A DNA stretch of 64,000 nucleotides from SFDP01 sp051653625 (GCA_051653625.1 JBOFWM010000125.1:1-64000), one strand, 5' to 3'. Numbered from the stretch's first letter, positions 8,796 through 18,795 are shown. The notes: generated from the letters alone by a model not told the origin. Made by a program: numbers and translations.

Positions 8796-9743
8796 ATGAG
8801 TAAGAAATTAGTTGCAACAAGAGAAAGTTATGGGAATGCGTTAGTAGAATTAGGAAAGAAAAATCCAAATGTTGTTGTTCTAGATGCTGATTTAGCAGCA
8901 GCTACAAAAACAGGAGTATTTAAAAAAGAATTTCCAGATCGTCACATAAATTGTGGGATTGCAGAATCAAATATGGTTGGGATTGCAGCAGGGCTTGCAT
9001 CAAATGGGAAAATCCCATTTTTAAGTTCTTTTGCGATGTTTGCAGCAGGAAGAGCATTTGAGCAAGTAAGAAATTCAGTGGGATATCCTCATTTAAATGT
9101 TAAAATTGGAGCTACACATGGTGGAATTACAGTTGGAGAAGATGGGGCGAGTCATCAATGTAATGAAGACCTTGCACTTATGAGAACGATTCCAGGAATG
9201 GTTGTTATTTGTCCAAGTGATGCAATCGAAGCAGAAGCGGCAGTACATGCAGCAGCAGAATACGTAGGACCAGTGTATTTAAGATTTGGTCGTGCAGCAG
9301 TTCCTGTTATTAACGATGTGGAAGGATATAAGTTTGAAATTGGAAAAGGAAATGTGATAAAAGAAGGAAAAGATCTTACGGTTATCGCAAATGGTATCTG
9401 CGTATCTTCCGCATTAGAAGCTGTAGAAAAATTGAAAGAAGAGGGGATTGATGCAGAATTAATTAATATCCACACAATCAAACCTTTAGATGAAGAACTT
9501 GTCATTGCATCTGCGAAAAAAACTGGTAAGGTGGTAACAATAGAGGAACATTCTGTAATTGGAGGATTAGGCAGTGCAGTAAATGATGCGTTATCAAGAA
9601 AAGCACCTACATTATGTTTAAATATTGGTATGCAAGATGTATTTGGAGAATCTGGAAGTGCAGCGGAACTTCTCGTAAAATATAAATTTGATGGTGCTGG
9701 TATTCACGAGCAAATCAAAACTTGGTTAGAGGATACAAAATAA
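8796..9743 (+). CDS. transketolase C-terminal (pyrimidine-binding) subunit
   Basis: A 315-aa partner of the preceding subunit. The pyrimidine-binding domain (about 1-170; NCGIAESNMVGIAAGLA includes the Glu that activates TPP; FAMFAAGRAFEQVRNS) is followed by the C-terminal transketolase domain (about 185-310). The two polypeptides together equal a full transketolase. SD GGAGG lies in the last codons of the upstream gene, so the genes are translationally close. A strong terminator follows at 9753. Confidence 0.95.
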   Translation: MSKKLVATRESYGNALVELGKKNPNVVVLDADLAAATKTGVFKKEFPDRHINCGIAESNMVGIAAGLASNGKIPFLSSFAMFAAGRAFEQVRNSVGYPHLNVKIGATHGGITVGEDGASHQCNEDLALMRTIPGMVVICPSDAIEAEAAVHAAAEYVGPVYLRFGRAAVPVINDVEGYKFEIGKGNVIKEGKDLTVIANGICVSSALEAVEKLKEEGIDAELINIHTIKPLDEELVIASAKKTGKVVTIEEHSVIGGLGSAVNDALSRKAPTLCLNIGMQDVFGESGSAAELLVKYKFDGAGIHEQIKTWLEDTK

Positions 9744-9752
9744 AAAAATTTT

Positions 9753-9784
9753 AAGAGAGCTATCGCGCATAGCTCTTTTTTTAT
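9753..9784 (+). terminator. rho-independent terminator after transketolase
   Basis: Stem AGAGCTAT (9756-9763) and ATAGCTCT (9769-9776) with a 5-nt loop, followed by a run of T. Confidence 0.88.
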
Positions 9785-9794
9785 ATACAAAAAT

Positions 9795-9823
9795 TTGGTA
9801 TACTATACTATATTTGGTATATT
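9795..9823 (+). promoter_or_regulatory. candidate promoter within a short direct repeat
   Basis: -35 TTGGTA (9795-9800), a 17-bp spacer and -10 TATATT (9818-9823), 36 bp before the metallo-hydrolase start. Both elements sit in two near-identical copies of TTTGGTATAnTATA (9794-9807 and 9813-9826). Confidence 0.45.
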
Positions 9824-9859
9824 ATAAAAGAATAGTAAGAAAAGGTAATGGTGAATGAG

Positions 9860-11461
9860 ATGAAAATAACATTTATTGGAGCAGCACATGAAGTTACAGG
9901 AAGTTGTCACTACTTATCTATTTGTGGCAAACATATTTTAGTGGATTATGGAATGGAACAAGGGGTAAATGTTTATGAAAATGAGCCATTACCTGTGGAT
10001 GATTCACAAATTGATTACGTATTTTTAACACATGCACATGTAGACCATTCTGGAATGTTACCATCTCTATATGCAAAAGGATTTCGTGGTCAGATTTTTA
10101 TGACAGAAGCAAGTGCGGATTTATGTGGTATTATGTTGCGAGATTGTGCACATATTCAAATGCATGAGGCAGAGTGGAGAAAAAGAAAAGCAAAGAGAAG
10201 TGCAAGAATAGAATATGAAGAACCACTTTACACAATGGAAGATGCAGATGGAATTATTAAAAGTATTGTTCCATGCGCATATCAAAAAATAATTGATATA
10301 TGTGAAGGGGTGAAAATACGCTTTACAGATATTGGACATTTATTGGGATCTTCAAGTATTGAAGTTTGGCTAAAGGAAGATGGAATATCGAAAAAAATTG
10401 TGTTCTCAGGAGATATTGGGAACTGGAATCAGCCACTTATTAAAGACCCACAAAAAACATTAGAAGCAGATTATGTGGTAATGGAATCCACATATGGAGA
10501 TAGATTACATTCTTTGGAAAGACCAGATTATGTGAAAGAGCTCGCAAGTGTGATTCAATCTACATTCGATCAAGGAGGGAATGTAGTTATTCCATCCTTT
10601 GCAGTAGGAAGAACACAAGAAATGTTATATTTTATACGAAAAATTAAAGAAGACAATATTATAAAAGGATTTCCAGATTTTGAAGTATATGTAGATAGTC
10701 CATTAGCAGTAGAAGCAACAGGGATTTTTCAAAAAAATGTCTATACATGCTTTGATAATGATGCAATGGAACTTGTAAAAAAAGGAATTAACCCTATTTC
10801 ATTTAGAGGATTAAAATTATCAATTACAAGTGATGAATCAAAAGCGATTAACTTTGATACAAAGCCAAAAGTAATTATATCTGCGTCTGGAATGTGTGAA
10901 GCTGGAAGAATTAGACATCATTTAAAGCATAACTTGTGGCGAAAAGAATGTACAATTTTATTTGTTGGATATCAAGCTGTTGGGACATTGGGAAGAAGCA
11001 TCATAGAAGGAGCAGAAGAAGTAAAACTTTTTGGAGAAGTAATAAATGTAAGAGCAAGAATTTTACAATTAGCGGGAATTAGTGGTCATGCGGATAAAGA
11101 AGGATTGATTAATTGGGTAAAAGGATTTCAAAGTCCACTTTCTAATGTGTTTGTTACGCATGGAGAATCGAGTGTATGTGACTCTTTTACAGAGTGTCTT
11201 AAAGTTGAACATGGTCTAAAAGCATATGCTCCATTTAGTGGAACAAGATATGACTTGGCAAAAAATGAAATAGAATATGAGGCATTACCAATTCCTATCA
11301 TGAAAAAGACTGCAAAACATGTTGCGGAAGTATTTGAACGATTACTTGCAGCCGGAACAAGACTAATGAATGTTATTAGAAAAAATGAAGGATTACCAAA
11401 TAAAGAACTTGCAAAATTTGCAGATCAAATCAATTCTTTGAGTGATAAATGGGATCGATAA
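9860..11461 (+). CDS. MBL-fold/beta-CASP metallo-hydrolase (CPSF73/Ysh1-like RNase family)
   Basis: A 533-aa protein with a metallo-beta-lactamase core: motif 2 is H58-A-H60-V-D62-H63, and GDIGNW supplies a later metal ligand. A beta-CASP region (about 205-400) and the C-terminal RNA-specificity signature (SGMCEAGRIRHHL, GISGHADKEGL, VTHGE) follow. Relatives process RNA 3' ends or act as ribonucleases; the cellular substrate is unknown. Lacking the KH domains of archaeal forms, it belongs to the generic bacterial group. I prefer the ATG at 9860, which begins the conserved MKITFIGAA, with GGTGA just upstream; an ATG at 9848 is too close to its SD. It heads a run of same-strand genes including thyA and folA. 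Confidence 0.88.
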   Translation: MKITFIGAAHEVTGSCHYLSICGKHILVDYGMEQGVNVYENEPLPVDDSQIDYVFLTHAHVDHSGMLPSLYAKGFRGQIFMTEASADLCGIMLRDCAHIQMHEAEWRKRKAKRSARIEYEEPLYTMEDADGIIKSIVPCAYQKIIDICEGVKIRFTDIGHLLGSSSIEVWLKEDGISKKIVFSGDIGNWNQPLIKDPQKTLEADYVVMESTYGDRLHSLERPDYVKELASVIQSTFDQGGNVVIPSFAVGRTQEMLYFIRKIKEDNIIKGFPDFEVYVDSPLAVEATGIFQKNVYTCFDNDAMELVKKGINPISFRGLKLSITSDESKAINFDTKPKVIISASGMCEAGRIRHHLKHNLWRKECTILFVGYQAVGTLGRSIIEGAEEVKLFGEVINVRARILQLAGISGHADKEGLINWVKGFQSPLSNVFVTHGESSVCDSFTECLKVEHGLKAYAPFSGTRYDLAKNEIEYEALPIPIMKKTAKHVAEVFERLLAAGTRLMNVIRKNEGLPNKELAKFADQINSLSDKWDR

Positions 11462-11486
11462 AAATGAGGAAGGTTGTGAATAGAAC

Positions 11487-12335
11487 ATGAGTTACGCAGA
11501 TAAAATTTTTGTAGATATGTGCAAAGATATTTTAGAAAATGGAACAAGTACGGAAGGAGAAAAAGTCAGACCGGTTTGGCCTGATGGAACACCTGCTTAT
11601 ACAATAAAAAAATTTGGGGTGGTAAATCGTTATGATTTAAGAAAAGAATTTCCATTAATAACACTCCGCAAAACAGCCATCAAAAGTGCTACAGATGAAA
11701 TTTTATGGATTTGGCAAAAAAAATCAAATAATATTAATGAGTTAAATTCCTCGATCTGGGATGAATGGGCAGATCAATCAGGATCCATTGGAAAAGCATA
11801 TGGTTATCAGTTAGGAATTAAACACCAATATAAAGAAGGATTGATGGATCAAGTAGATCGTGTGATATACGATTTGAAAAATAATCCATTTAGTCGTAGA
11901 ATTATTACGAATATTTATGTTCATGAAAATTTACATGAAATGAATTTATATCCATGTGCCTATAGTATGACTTTTAATGTTACACAACGTGTAGGTGAAA
12001 AAAGGTTAACCTTAAATGCAATTTTGAATCAACGATCACAAGATGTTTTAGCGGCCAATAATTGGAATGTTGCGCAATATAGTGTATTACTTCATATGAT
12101 TGCACAAGTATGTGACATGGAAGTAGGAGAATTTGTTCATGTAATTGCAGATGCTCATATATACGACAGACATATTCCGATTGTTAAAGAATTAATTACT
12201 AGAGAACAGTTTGACGCGCCTAAATTTTCATTAAACAAAGAAATTAAAAACTTTTATGATTTTAGCGCAAAAGATGTTATAATAGAAAATTATATTACAG
12301 GAGAACAAATAAAGAATATACCGATAGCAATTTAG
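11487..12335 (+). CDS. thyA: thymidylate synthase
   Basis: 282 aa. Converts dUMP and 5,10-methylene-tetrahydrofolate to dTMP and dihydrofolate. The catalytic Cys is C157 in LYPCAYSMTFNV. FSRRIITN (phosphate-binding Arg pair), NQRSQDVLAANNWNVAQY and HIYDRHI (dUMP contacts) are all present. The dihydrofolate product is recycled by the dihydrofolate reductase 28 nt downstream, so the pair forms a thymidylate cycle operon. Start ATG after GGAAGG. Confidence 0.97.
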   Translation: MSYADKIFVDMCKDILENGTSTEGEKVRPVWPDGTPAYTIKKFGVVNRYDLRKEFPLITLRKTAIKSATDEILWIWQKKSNNINELNSSIWDEWADQSGSIGKAYGYQLGIKHQYKEGLMDQVDRVIYDLKNNPFSRRIITNIYVHENLHEMNLYPCAYSMTFNVTQRVGEKRLTLNAILNQRSQDVLAANNWNVAQYSVLLHMIAQVCDMEVGEFVHVIADAHIYDRHIPIVKELITREQFDAPKFSLNKEIKNFYDFSAKDVIIENYITGEQIKNIPIAI

Positions 12336-12363
12336 CAATAGAAAGATAGAGGAAGTAACGTAT

Positions 12364-12864
12364 ATGAATTTAATTGTGGCAGTTGATGAAAAGTGGGCAA
12401 TAGGAAATAAAAATGAATTATTAGTACGTATTCCAGCAGATATGAAGATGTTTCGCGAGGAAACAACGGGAAAAGTGGTTGTACTAGGAAGAAAGACATT
12501 AGAAACATTTCCGGGAAAAGTGCCACTGGCAAATCGAACCAATATCATTTTATCAAGGGATAAAACTTATAAAGTAAAAGATGCTTTGGTAGTACATTCG
12601 ATAGAGGAATTACTTGAAACATTAAAAACTTATAAAAAAGAAGACATTTATATCATTGGTGGAGAAAGTATTTATAGACAAATGCTACCATATTGTGATC
12701 TTGCACATGTTACGAAGATTGATCGTACGTATGAAGCAGATTGTTATATTCCAAATTTAGAGGAAGATGAGACGTGGGAAATAACAGCTTCAAGTGATGA
12801 ACAATATTATTTTGATACAACATATCATTTTTTGAAATATGAAAAGAAAAGAGAGGGAAAATAA
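12364..12864 (+). CDS. folA: dihydrofolate reductase
   Basis: 166 aa. Reduces dihydrofolate to tetrahydrofolate with NADPH. The proton-relay acid is D26 in IPADMKMF. VVLGRKTLETFP (cofactor loop) and IYIIGGESIYRQ are diagnostic. It lies directly after thyA and ends 1 nt before the aminotransferase start. SD GAGGAAG. Nothing suggests an acquired trimethoprim-resistance version. Confidence 0.96.
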   Translation: MNLIVAVDEKWAIGNKNELLVRIPADMKMFREETTGKVVVLGRKTLETFPGKVPLANRTNIILSRDKTYKVKDALVVHSIEELLETLKTYKKEDIYIIGGESIYRQMLPYCDLAHVTKIDRTYEADCYIPNLEEDETWEITASSDEQYYFDTTYHFLKYEKKREGK

Positions 12865-12865
12865 A

Positions 12866-13936
12866 ATGTTAGACATAAGATATGAGCTAAATAAGAACAA
12901 GAAAGAACAACCAAAAGAAGATAATCCATTAGTATTTGGAACAATTTTTACGGATCATATGTTTGTAATGGATTATGAAGAAGGAAAAGGTTGGTTCGAC
13001 CCAAGAGTTGTACCATATGCACCTATTATGCTTGACCCATCAGCAATGGTATTTCATTATGGACAAGAAATGTTTGAGGGATTAAAAGCTTATAAATCAA
13101 GTGAAGGAAAAACATTATTATTTAGACCAGATAAAAATATAGAACGTGCGAATAAAACAAATGAAAGAATTTGTATTCCAAAATTGGATCCAGAAGATTT
13201 TTTACAAGCAATCAAAGCCGTTGTAAAAACAGATGAAGAATGGATTCCTACAAAAGAAGGTACTTCTTTATATATTAGACCATTTATTATTGCAACGGAT
13301 CCATTTTTAGGAGTTCGACCATCTCACACGTATAAATTTATTATTATCTTATCACCGGTTGGTGCATATTACCCAGAAGGTCTTAACCCAGTAAAAATAT
13401 GGATTGAGGATGAATATGTTCGTGCGGTAAAAGGTGGACTTGGAGAGGCGAAGGCAGGAGCAAATTATGTTGCAAGTTTAAAGGCTCAAGTGAAAGCGCA
13501 TGATGAAGGGTATTCACAAGTATTATGGTTAGATGGAGTGGAAAGAAAATATATTGAAGAAGTAGGTGCAATGAACATCTTCTTTAAAATAAATGGGAAA
13601 ATTCTAACTCCTATGTTGAATGGAAGCATTTTACCAGGAGTTACAAGAGACAGTTGTATTGAATTATGTAAACGTTGGGGATATGACGTTGAAGAAAGAC
13701 GAATTTCTGTAGATGAAATATTTGAAGCTGCAAAAAATCAAACATTAGAAGAAGTTTGGGGGACAGGAACAGCAGCTGTTATTTCTCCAGTTGGACATTT
13801 AAGAGAAGGTGATTTAGTTCTTCAAATCCAAGATGGTGGAATTGGAGAGTTAAGCCAAAAATTATACGATACTATTACAGGAATTCAATTAGGAAAAATA
13901 GAAGGACCAAACGGCTGGAGTATTATTGTGGAATAG
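12866..13936 (+). CDS. ilvE: branched-chain amino acid aminotransferase
   Basis: 356 aa. PLP enzyme for the last step of valine, leucine and isoleucine synthesis and the first step of their breakdown. The fold-type IV signature is present: the catalytic Lys is K196 in GEAKAGANY, with GVERKYIEEVGAMNIFF and GSILPGVTRDS. It resembles the longer BCAT form (about 350-360 aa, as in Bacillus and eukaryotes) rather than the ~310-aa E. coli IlvE. Start at the ATG at 12866 after GAGAGGGA; an in-frame upstream ATG at 12839 lies inside folA and has no SD. Confidence 0.95.
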   Translation: MLDIRYELNKNKKEQPKEDNPLVFGTIFTDHMFVMDYEEGKGWFDPRVVPYAPIMLDPSAMVFHYGQEMFEGLKAYKSSEGKTLLFRPDKNIERANKTNERICIPKLDPEDFLQAIKAVVKTDEEWIPTKEGTSLYIRPFIIATDPFLGVRPSHTYKFIIILSPVGAYYPEGLNPVKIWIEDEYVRAVKGGLGEAKAGANYVASLKAQVKAHDEGYSQVLWLDGVERKYIEEVGAMNIFFKINGKILTPMLNGSILPGVTRDSCIELCKRWGYDVEERRISVDEIFEAAKNQTLEEVWGTGTAAVISPVGHLREGDLVLQIQDGGIGELSQKLYDTITGIQLGKIEGPNGWSIIVE

Positions 13937-13965
13937 CAAAGGCGAGAAAGGTATGGTTATTTTGT

Positions 13966-15090
13966 ATGAAATTTTTGCATACGGGAGATTTACATATTGG
14001 AAAAAGTGTAAATGATTTTTCTATGCTAGTTGATCAAAAGTATATATTAGATCAAATGATTGAGATTGCATCCATTTATAAAGTGGATGCATTTGTCATA
14101 GCAGGAGATGTATATGATAGAGCGGTACCTACATCAGAAGCAGTGGTTGTTTTAAGTGAGTTTTTAACAAGACTTTTAGAATGCAATATAAAAGTACTTA
14201 TGATCAGTGGAAATCATGATTCACCGGAACGATTAGGGTTTGGAAAAAATATTTTGGAAAAACAAGGATTGTATATCGCAGGAAGTTTTGAAGAGTGTCT
14301 TAAAAAGATAAAGTTAGAAGATGAATATGGAGTAGTTGAGTTTACTTTAATGCCATTTTTTAAACCTGGTATAGTTGGTGTAAAAACAAATAATGAGGCA
14401 GTATCTCTTGTCCTTGCAAAGGAAGAAAATAAAGTTGATGAAAGTATTAGAAATGTGCTAATCACTCATTTTTTTGTAACAAATAAAAATGTAGTTCCAG
14501 AGATATCGGATAGTGAAACAAGTATATATGTAGGTGGAATTGATAATGTGGAAAGTAGTCTCTTTCAGGCGTTTGATTACGTTGCATTAGGACATATTCA
14601 TAAGCCGCAAGAAATTAATTGTAACGTTATTTATGCAGGATCTCCGCTTGCGTATTCTTTTTCGGAAGTTAATCGTATCAAAAATATTGTTTTAGTTGAT
14701 TTAAAAGAAAAAGAAGAAATGAGTATTACAAAAATACCGCTCACCCCTCTTCGTGCTATGAGAAAAATAAAAGGTACCTTAAGAGAATTAATGGAAGAAG
14801 TTGTGGTAGATGGAAAAGAGGATTATATACAAGCTATCTTAACAGATAAAGAAGAGTTAATGGATCCGATGGATTGCATTCGAGAAAAATATCCGAATAC
14901 AATGCAAATTATTTTAGAAAAAAATGAATTGAATATAGAACGTAATGAGTTTGTAGCAAGAAGAAATGAAGGAAAAAATATTGTAGATTTGTTTTCTGAA
15001 TTCTATGAATTTGTTTGTGAACAAAATTTAGGAGAAATCAAACACAAAAAGGTAGTAGAAGTAGTTCAACGAATGGGAAATAACGAATGA
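13966..15090 (+). CDS. sbcD: exonuclease subunit SbcD (Mre11 family)
   Basis: 374 aa. Nuclease subunit of SbcCD, which opens DNA hairpins and processes blocked double-strand ends. The Mre11 phosphoesterase motifs are in order: TGDLHIG, AGDVYDRAVP, SGNHDSPERL, LITHFFV and ALGHIHKP, giving the two-metal site. A capping domain follows from about residue 275. Its stop overlaps the start of sbcC by 4 nt (ATGA), indicating translational coupling. Confidence 0.95.
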   Translation: MKFLHTGDLHIGKSVNDFSMLVDQKYILDQMIEIASIYKVDAFVIAGDVYDRAVPTSEAVVVLSEFLTRLLECNIKVLMISGNHDSPERLGFGKNILEKQGLYIAGSFEECLKKIKLEDEYGVVEFTLMPFFKPGIVGVKTNNEAVSLVLAKEENKVDESIRNVLITHFFVTNKNVVPEISDSETSIYVGGIDNVESSLFQAFDYVALGHIHKPQEINCNVIYAGSPLAYSFSEVNRIKNIVLVDLKEKEEMSITKIPLTPLRAMRKIKGTLRELMEEVVVDGKEDYIQAILTDKEELMDPMDCIREKYPNTMQIILEKNELNIERNEFVARRNEGKNIVDLFSEFYEFVCEQNLGEIKHKKVVEVVQRMGNNE

Positions 15091-17696
15091 GACCAATTAC
15101 ATTAATAATGAGTGCTTGGGGTCCATATAGGGATAAAGAGCAAATAGAATTTCAATCATTGAGTAATGAGAATTTATTTCTCATTACAGGAAAAACAGGG
15201 TCAGGAAAGACTTCTATTTTTGATGCCATTGCATATGCATTGTATGGAAATTTAAGTGGAGATAATCGAGAAAAAAACAGTGTAAGAAGTGATTTTGCAA
15301 AAGGTGATATTGAAACATTTGTAGAACTTACTTTTTTACATAGAAATAAAACATATATAATACGTAGAAATCCAGAGTATTTACGTCCGAAAAAACGAAA
15401 AGTAGGTTCGGACGAAATGACAAAAGAAAAAGAACGTGCTCTTTTAACATACGAGGATGGGAAAGTAATAGAAGGAAATATTGATGTAACAAATGCAATC
15501 AAAGAGATATTAAGCCTAGATTATCAACAATTTCGTCAAGTGTCCATGTTGTCGCAAGGAGAGTTTTCAAGGCTTTTAACGGCAACACCTGTAGAAAAGA
15601 CAAAAATTTTTCGTGATATTTTTGGAACAAATCAATATGCTATTTTTACTGAAAAATTGAAGGAAGAAGCGAGTGCATCCTATCGAGCAGTGCAGATACT
15701 TCAAACACAAATAGATGAGGCAATTCATTTGATTGAACTTCAAAATGAAGAATGGGTGGAAATAAAAACACGCACAAAATTTTCAAATGAAGAACTTCTT
15801 GGCTATTTAGAGAAGGAAAAAGAACGTCAGAAAATTGTGTTAAAACAATTAGAAAAAGAAGAAATTGAAATGGACCAAATATTAGAACGAGAAAATAAGA
15901 TAGAGTCTTTAGCAAAACGTGATAATGAACAAATAGAGAAACTGGAAGAAATTACAAGAGATCGAGAGGCTATTTTAAAGAAAAAAGAAGAAATGAATGT
16001 TCTCATTTTGCAAAAAGAAAAGGGACGACTTGCTCAAAAGTTGGTTTCTGTATGGGAACAAATTTTATTGATTAAAGAACAATATCAAAAATCACAAGAG
16101 AAACTTACGAAAATTAATACGGAGCAATGTTCTTTAAAAGAAGCACTTGATTCCTTCAAACAACATTATGAAAAAAAAGAGGATATTTTAGAAAGTATTA
16201 AAAATAGAATACAATTGATACAAAAGAAACAAGAATTTGATGCATATACAATAGAAGTGAAGAAGTTAGAGAAAAAGAGAGAAAAAGAACAAGAACTCTA
16301 CCTTCGATTGCAACAAGAAGAGCAAAGAGCGAGAGATAATTTTTTCGCAGAAGAACAAAAAATACGATTTGGTGCCATTGGCATTGTGGCTGCTCTGATA
16401 AAAGAAGGAGAACCGTGTCCAGTATGTGGTTCAATACAACATCCTAATATTGCAAAAGCAGAACATGAAGTATTAAAAGAGTCGGAAATGGAAGAGTTAA
16501 AAAAGCAATGGCAAGACAAAGAAAAAAAATGCCAAAGTATTTATAAAAATGTAATTCAGTATGTGGAAGAAGAAAAACAAATAAAAGAAGCATATGAAAA
16601 AGAAGAAACATCGATCAAGGAATTAATGGAGAAATATCAAGATGCAATAAAAGGGGAAACTATACAGTCTTTGGGAAAAAAAGAGGAGTCTTTTTTGAAA
16701 AATATTACAAAGTATGAAAATGCATCTGTTTTGTTTGTTGAGAAAAAAAGACAAGAAGAAGAACTGAAACTTGAACTTGAAAAACAAAAACAAATCTTTC
16801 GAGAAAAGCAAGAATTGTTTGCGATTCAATTAAAAGAGTTTGGATTTGATTCAAGTGAAGAATTTCAAAAATCGTTGCTTTCAGAAACAAAATTAAAAGC
16901 AATTGAAACAGAAATTTTACAATACCAAGAAAATGTGGCAAAATTAGAAGAACTTTTTGTACATTATAAAGAATTAATAAAAGATAAGAAAAAAATTGAT
17001 CTTGAACCGATTTATCAAAAGATTCAACAGATAAAAGGTGAAAAATTAATTCGAAATGATAAAAAAAGAAAAATTCAAATTTTATTAGATCAAATTACAA
17101 GAAGTAAAAAATCAATTGAAGAAAAAGAGGAAAAAATAAGAATTCAAAAAGAAAAATATGGTGTTGTACAAGATCTAGTAAATATTGCAACTGGAAATAA
17201 TCGTAAAAAAATAGTGTTTGAGCAATTTGTTCTCGCCTATTACTTTGAAGACATTTTGCGAGCTGCGAATATAAGGCTTCGTGATATGACAAGTGGAAGA
17301 TATGAATTATCAAGAATAAATAAAGTGACGGATGGAAGAAGTAAAGATAACCTCGAAATACAAGTGATGGATTATTATACAGGAAAAAATCGTTCCATTA
17401 AAACATTATCTGGAGGAGAAACGTTTAAGACATCGTTGTGTCTTGCATTAGGATTAAGTGATGTTGCACAAGCAAGTAGTGGAGGAATTTATGTAGAAGC
17501 GTTATTTATAGATGAAGGATTTGGTTCTTTAGATGAAGAAGCGATTAACCAAGCATGTAATGTTTTAAATTCTTTAGTGGAAGGGAATCGAATGATTGGA
17601 ATAATATCACATGTAGATGAATTGAAAGTAAGAATAACAAGCCAAATTCAAATCGATAAATCACTGACAGGAAGTTATATAAAAAATATAGTATAG
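15087..17696 (+). CDS. sbcC: exonuclease subunit SbcC (Rad50 family ATPase)
   Basis: 869 aa, shorter than E. coli SbcC (1048 aa). SMC-like ATPase: Walker A G35-KTGSGK-T42, then a long coiled coil (about 190-420 and 460-700), with the zinc hook C444-P-V-C447 at its apex. The ABC signature LSGGE (L774-S775-G776-G777) and Walker B with D809-E810 follow at the C-terminus. The long coils are rich in Lys and Glu. It holds DNA ends for SbcD and powers end processing. Confidence 0.95.
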   Translation: MRPITLIMSAWGPYRDKEQIEFQSLSNENLFLITGKTGSGKTSIFDAIAYALYGNLSGDNREKNSVRSDFAKGDIETFVELTFLHRNKTYIIRRNPEYLRPKKRKVGSDEMTKEKERALLTYEDGKVIEGNIDVTNAIKEILSLDYQQFRQVSMLSQGEFSRLLTATPVEKTKIFRDIFGTNQYAIFTEKLKEEASASYRAVQILQTQIDEAIHLIELQNEEWVEIKTRTKFSNEELLGYLEKEKERQKIVLKQLEKEEIEMDQILERENKIESLAKRDNEQIEKLEEITRDREAILKKKEEMNVLILQKEKGRLAQKLVSVWEQILLIKEQYQKSQEKLTKINTEQCSLKEALDSFKQHYEKKEDILESIKNRIQLIQKKQEFDAYTIEVKKLEKKREKEQELYLRLQQEEQRARDNFFAEEQKIRFGAIGIVAALIKEGEPCPVCGSIQHPNIAKAEHEVLKESEMEELKKQWQDKEKKCQSIYKNVIQYVEEEKQIKEAYEKEETSIKELMEKYQDAIKGETIQSLGKKEESFLKNITKYENASVLFVEKKRQEEELKLELEKQKQIFREKQELFAIQLKEFGFDSSEEFQKSLLSETKLKAIETEILQYQENVAKLEELFVHYKELIKDKKKIDLEPIYQKIQQIKGEKLIRNDKKRKIQILLDQITRSKKSIEEKEEKIRIQKEKYGVVQDLVNIATGNNRKKIVFEQFVLAYYFEDILRAANIRLRDMTSGRYELSRINKVTDGRSKDNLEIQVMDYYTGKNRSIKTLSGGETFKTSLCLALGLSDVAQASSGGIYVEALFIDEGFGSLDEEAINQACNVLNSLVEGNRMIGIISHVDELKVRITSQIQIDKSLTGSYIKNIV

Positions 17697-17725
17697 ATAT
17701 GAAGAAAAAAGAATGGGTTATTTTA

Positions 17726-18781
17726 ATGAAAAATAAATGGAAAATATGTTTACTCCTTTTCATAATGGCATTTGCCTTAACAGGATGTGGGTTAGGAGAT
17801 CTTAGAAAAAAAATAGTACTTACTACTGGTTTTGCAAAAAATGAGGTGTTTATTATAAATAATATTTCTTGTACAGTGCCAGAGTATATGATTTATGTAA
17901 GCACAATTCAAGAACAATACGAAAGTGTGTACACGAATAAAATATGGAGTGCAAGCCTTGATGGTGTAACACTAGAGGATAACGTGAAAGAAATTGCACT
18001 TGCTCAAATTGCACAAGTAAAAGTAATGAATTTAATTGCAAGGGATGAGAAAATAGAATTAAGTGAGGAACAAATCAAAGAGGTAAAAGAAGCAACAAAT
18101 CTTTTTTATGATTCTCTTTCAGAAACAAAAAGGGAGCAATTAGGTGTATCAAAATCAATAATAGAACAAATATATACAGAATATGCGATTGCAAAAAATG
18201 TTTATGAATATTATGTTGCAAATGTCAATACAGAAATTAGTGATGATGAAGCTAGAAGAATTACAGTAGAGCATATTTTGATAAAAACATCAGATTTAGA
18301 CGAAAATGGAAATCGTGTAGAATATTCTGCTGAAGAAAAACGTACAGCATATAATAAGGCATTAGAAGTATGTAATATGGCAAAATCAGGAAGTGATTTT
18401 GAATCTTTAATTGAGCAATATAATGAAGATACAAAAAGTAAATATTCTTTTGGAATTGGAGAGATGGAAGAAAGCTTTTTAGAGGCATCATTTAATCTTA
18501 GTGTAGATGAAATTAGTGATGTGGTGGAAACGAGTTTTGGATATCATATTATTAAATGTATTTCTACTTTTGATTTGGAGGAAACAAATGACAATAAAAT
18601 TAAAATATTAGAACAAAAAAAGCAAGAAGCATTTGGAGCGGTATATGAATCCTATATCCAAAATTTATCAAAAGCATTAAATGAATCTCTATGGAAAGAA
18701 CTTACATTGATTGATAATTTAGAGCAAGATGATGTAGATTTTTTTGAAATTTTTGAAACTGTTAGCACTCGTTCTAAATGA
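17726..18781 (+). CDS. PrsA/SurA-like parvulin peptidyl-prolyl isomerase lipoprotein
   Basis: About 351 aa. A lipoprotein signal peptide ends in the lipobox L-T-G-C21, so the protein is anchored to the outer face of the membrane. An N-terminal helical chaperone region (about 30-175) precedes one parvulin domain (about 180-285: VEHILIKT, SFGIGEM, ETSFGYHIIKC). Likely helps secreted proteins fold. ATG at 17726 gives a normal signal peptide; an in-frame ATG at 17699, 2 nt after sbcC, is possible and neither has a strong SD. Its stop codon lies within the CIRCE operator of htpG. Confidence 0.85.
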   Translation: MKNKWKICLLLFIMAFALTGCGLGDLRKKIVLTTGFAKNEVFIINNISCTVPEYMIYVSTIQEQYESVYTNKIWSASLDGVTLEDNVKEIALAQIAQVKVMNLIARDEKIELSEEQIKEVKEATNLFYDSLSETKREQLGVSKSIIEQIYTEYAIAKNVYEYYVANVNTEISDDEARRITVEHILIKTSDLDENGNRVEYSAEEKRTAYNKALEVCNMAKSGSDFESLIEQYNEDTKSKYSFGIGEMEESFLEASFNLSVDEISDVVETSFGYHIIKCISTFDLEETNDNKIKILEQKKQEAFGAVYESYIQNLSKALNESLWKELTLIDNLEQDDVDFFEIFETVSTRSK

Positions 18782-18788
18782 GTGCTAA
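18762..18788. promoter_or_regulatory. perfect CIRCE operator (HrcA-binding site) of htpG
   Basis: TTAGCACTC (18762-18770), a 9-nt spacer, GAGTGCTAA (18780-18788). This is the exact consensus CIRCE inverted repeat bound by the heat-shock repressor HrcA. It overlaps the last codons and stop of the parvulin gene and ends 7 bp before the -35 of the htpG promoter. The hairpin plus the following T run may also terminate upstream transcription. Confidence 0.93.
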
Positions 18789-18795
18789 TTTTTTG

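Noticed and set aside
7950..9743. Transketolase broken by a frameshift
   Set aside because: Each half has its own ribosome-binding site, start and stop, and the domain boundary matches natural two-subunit transketolases.
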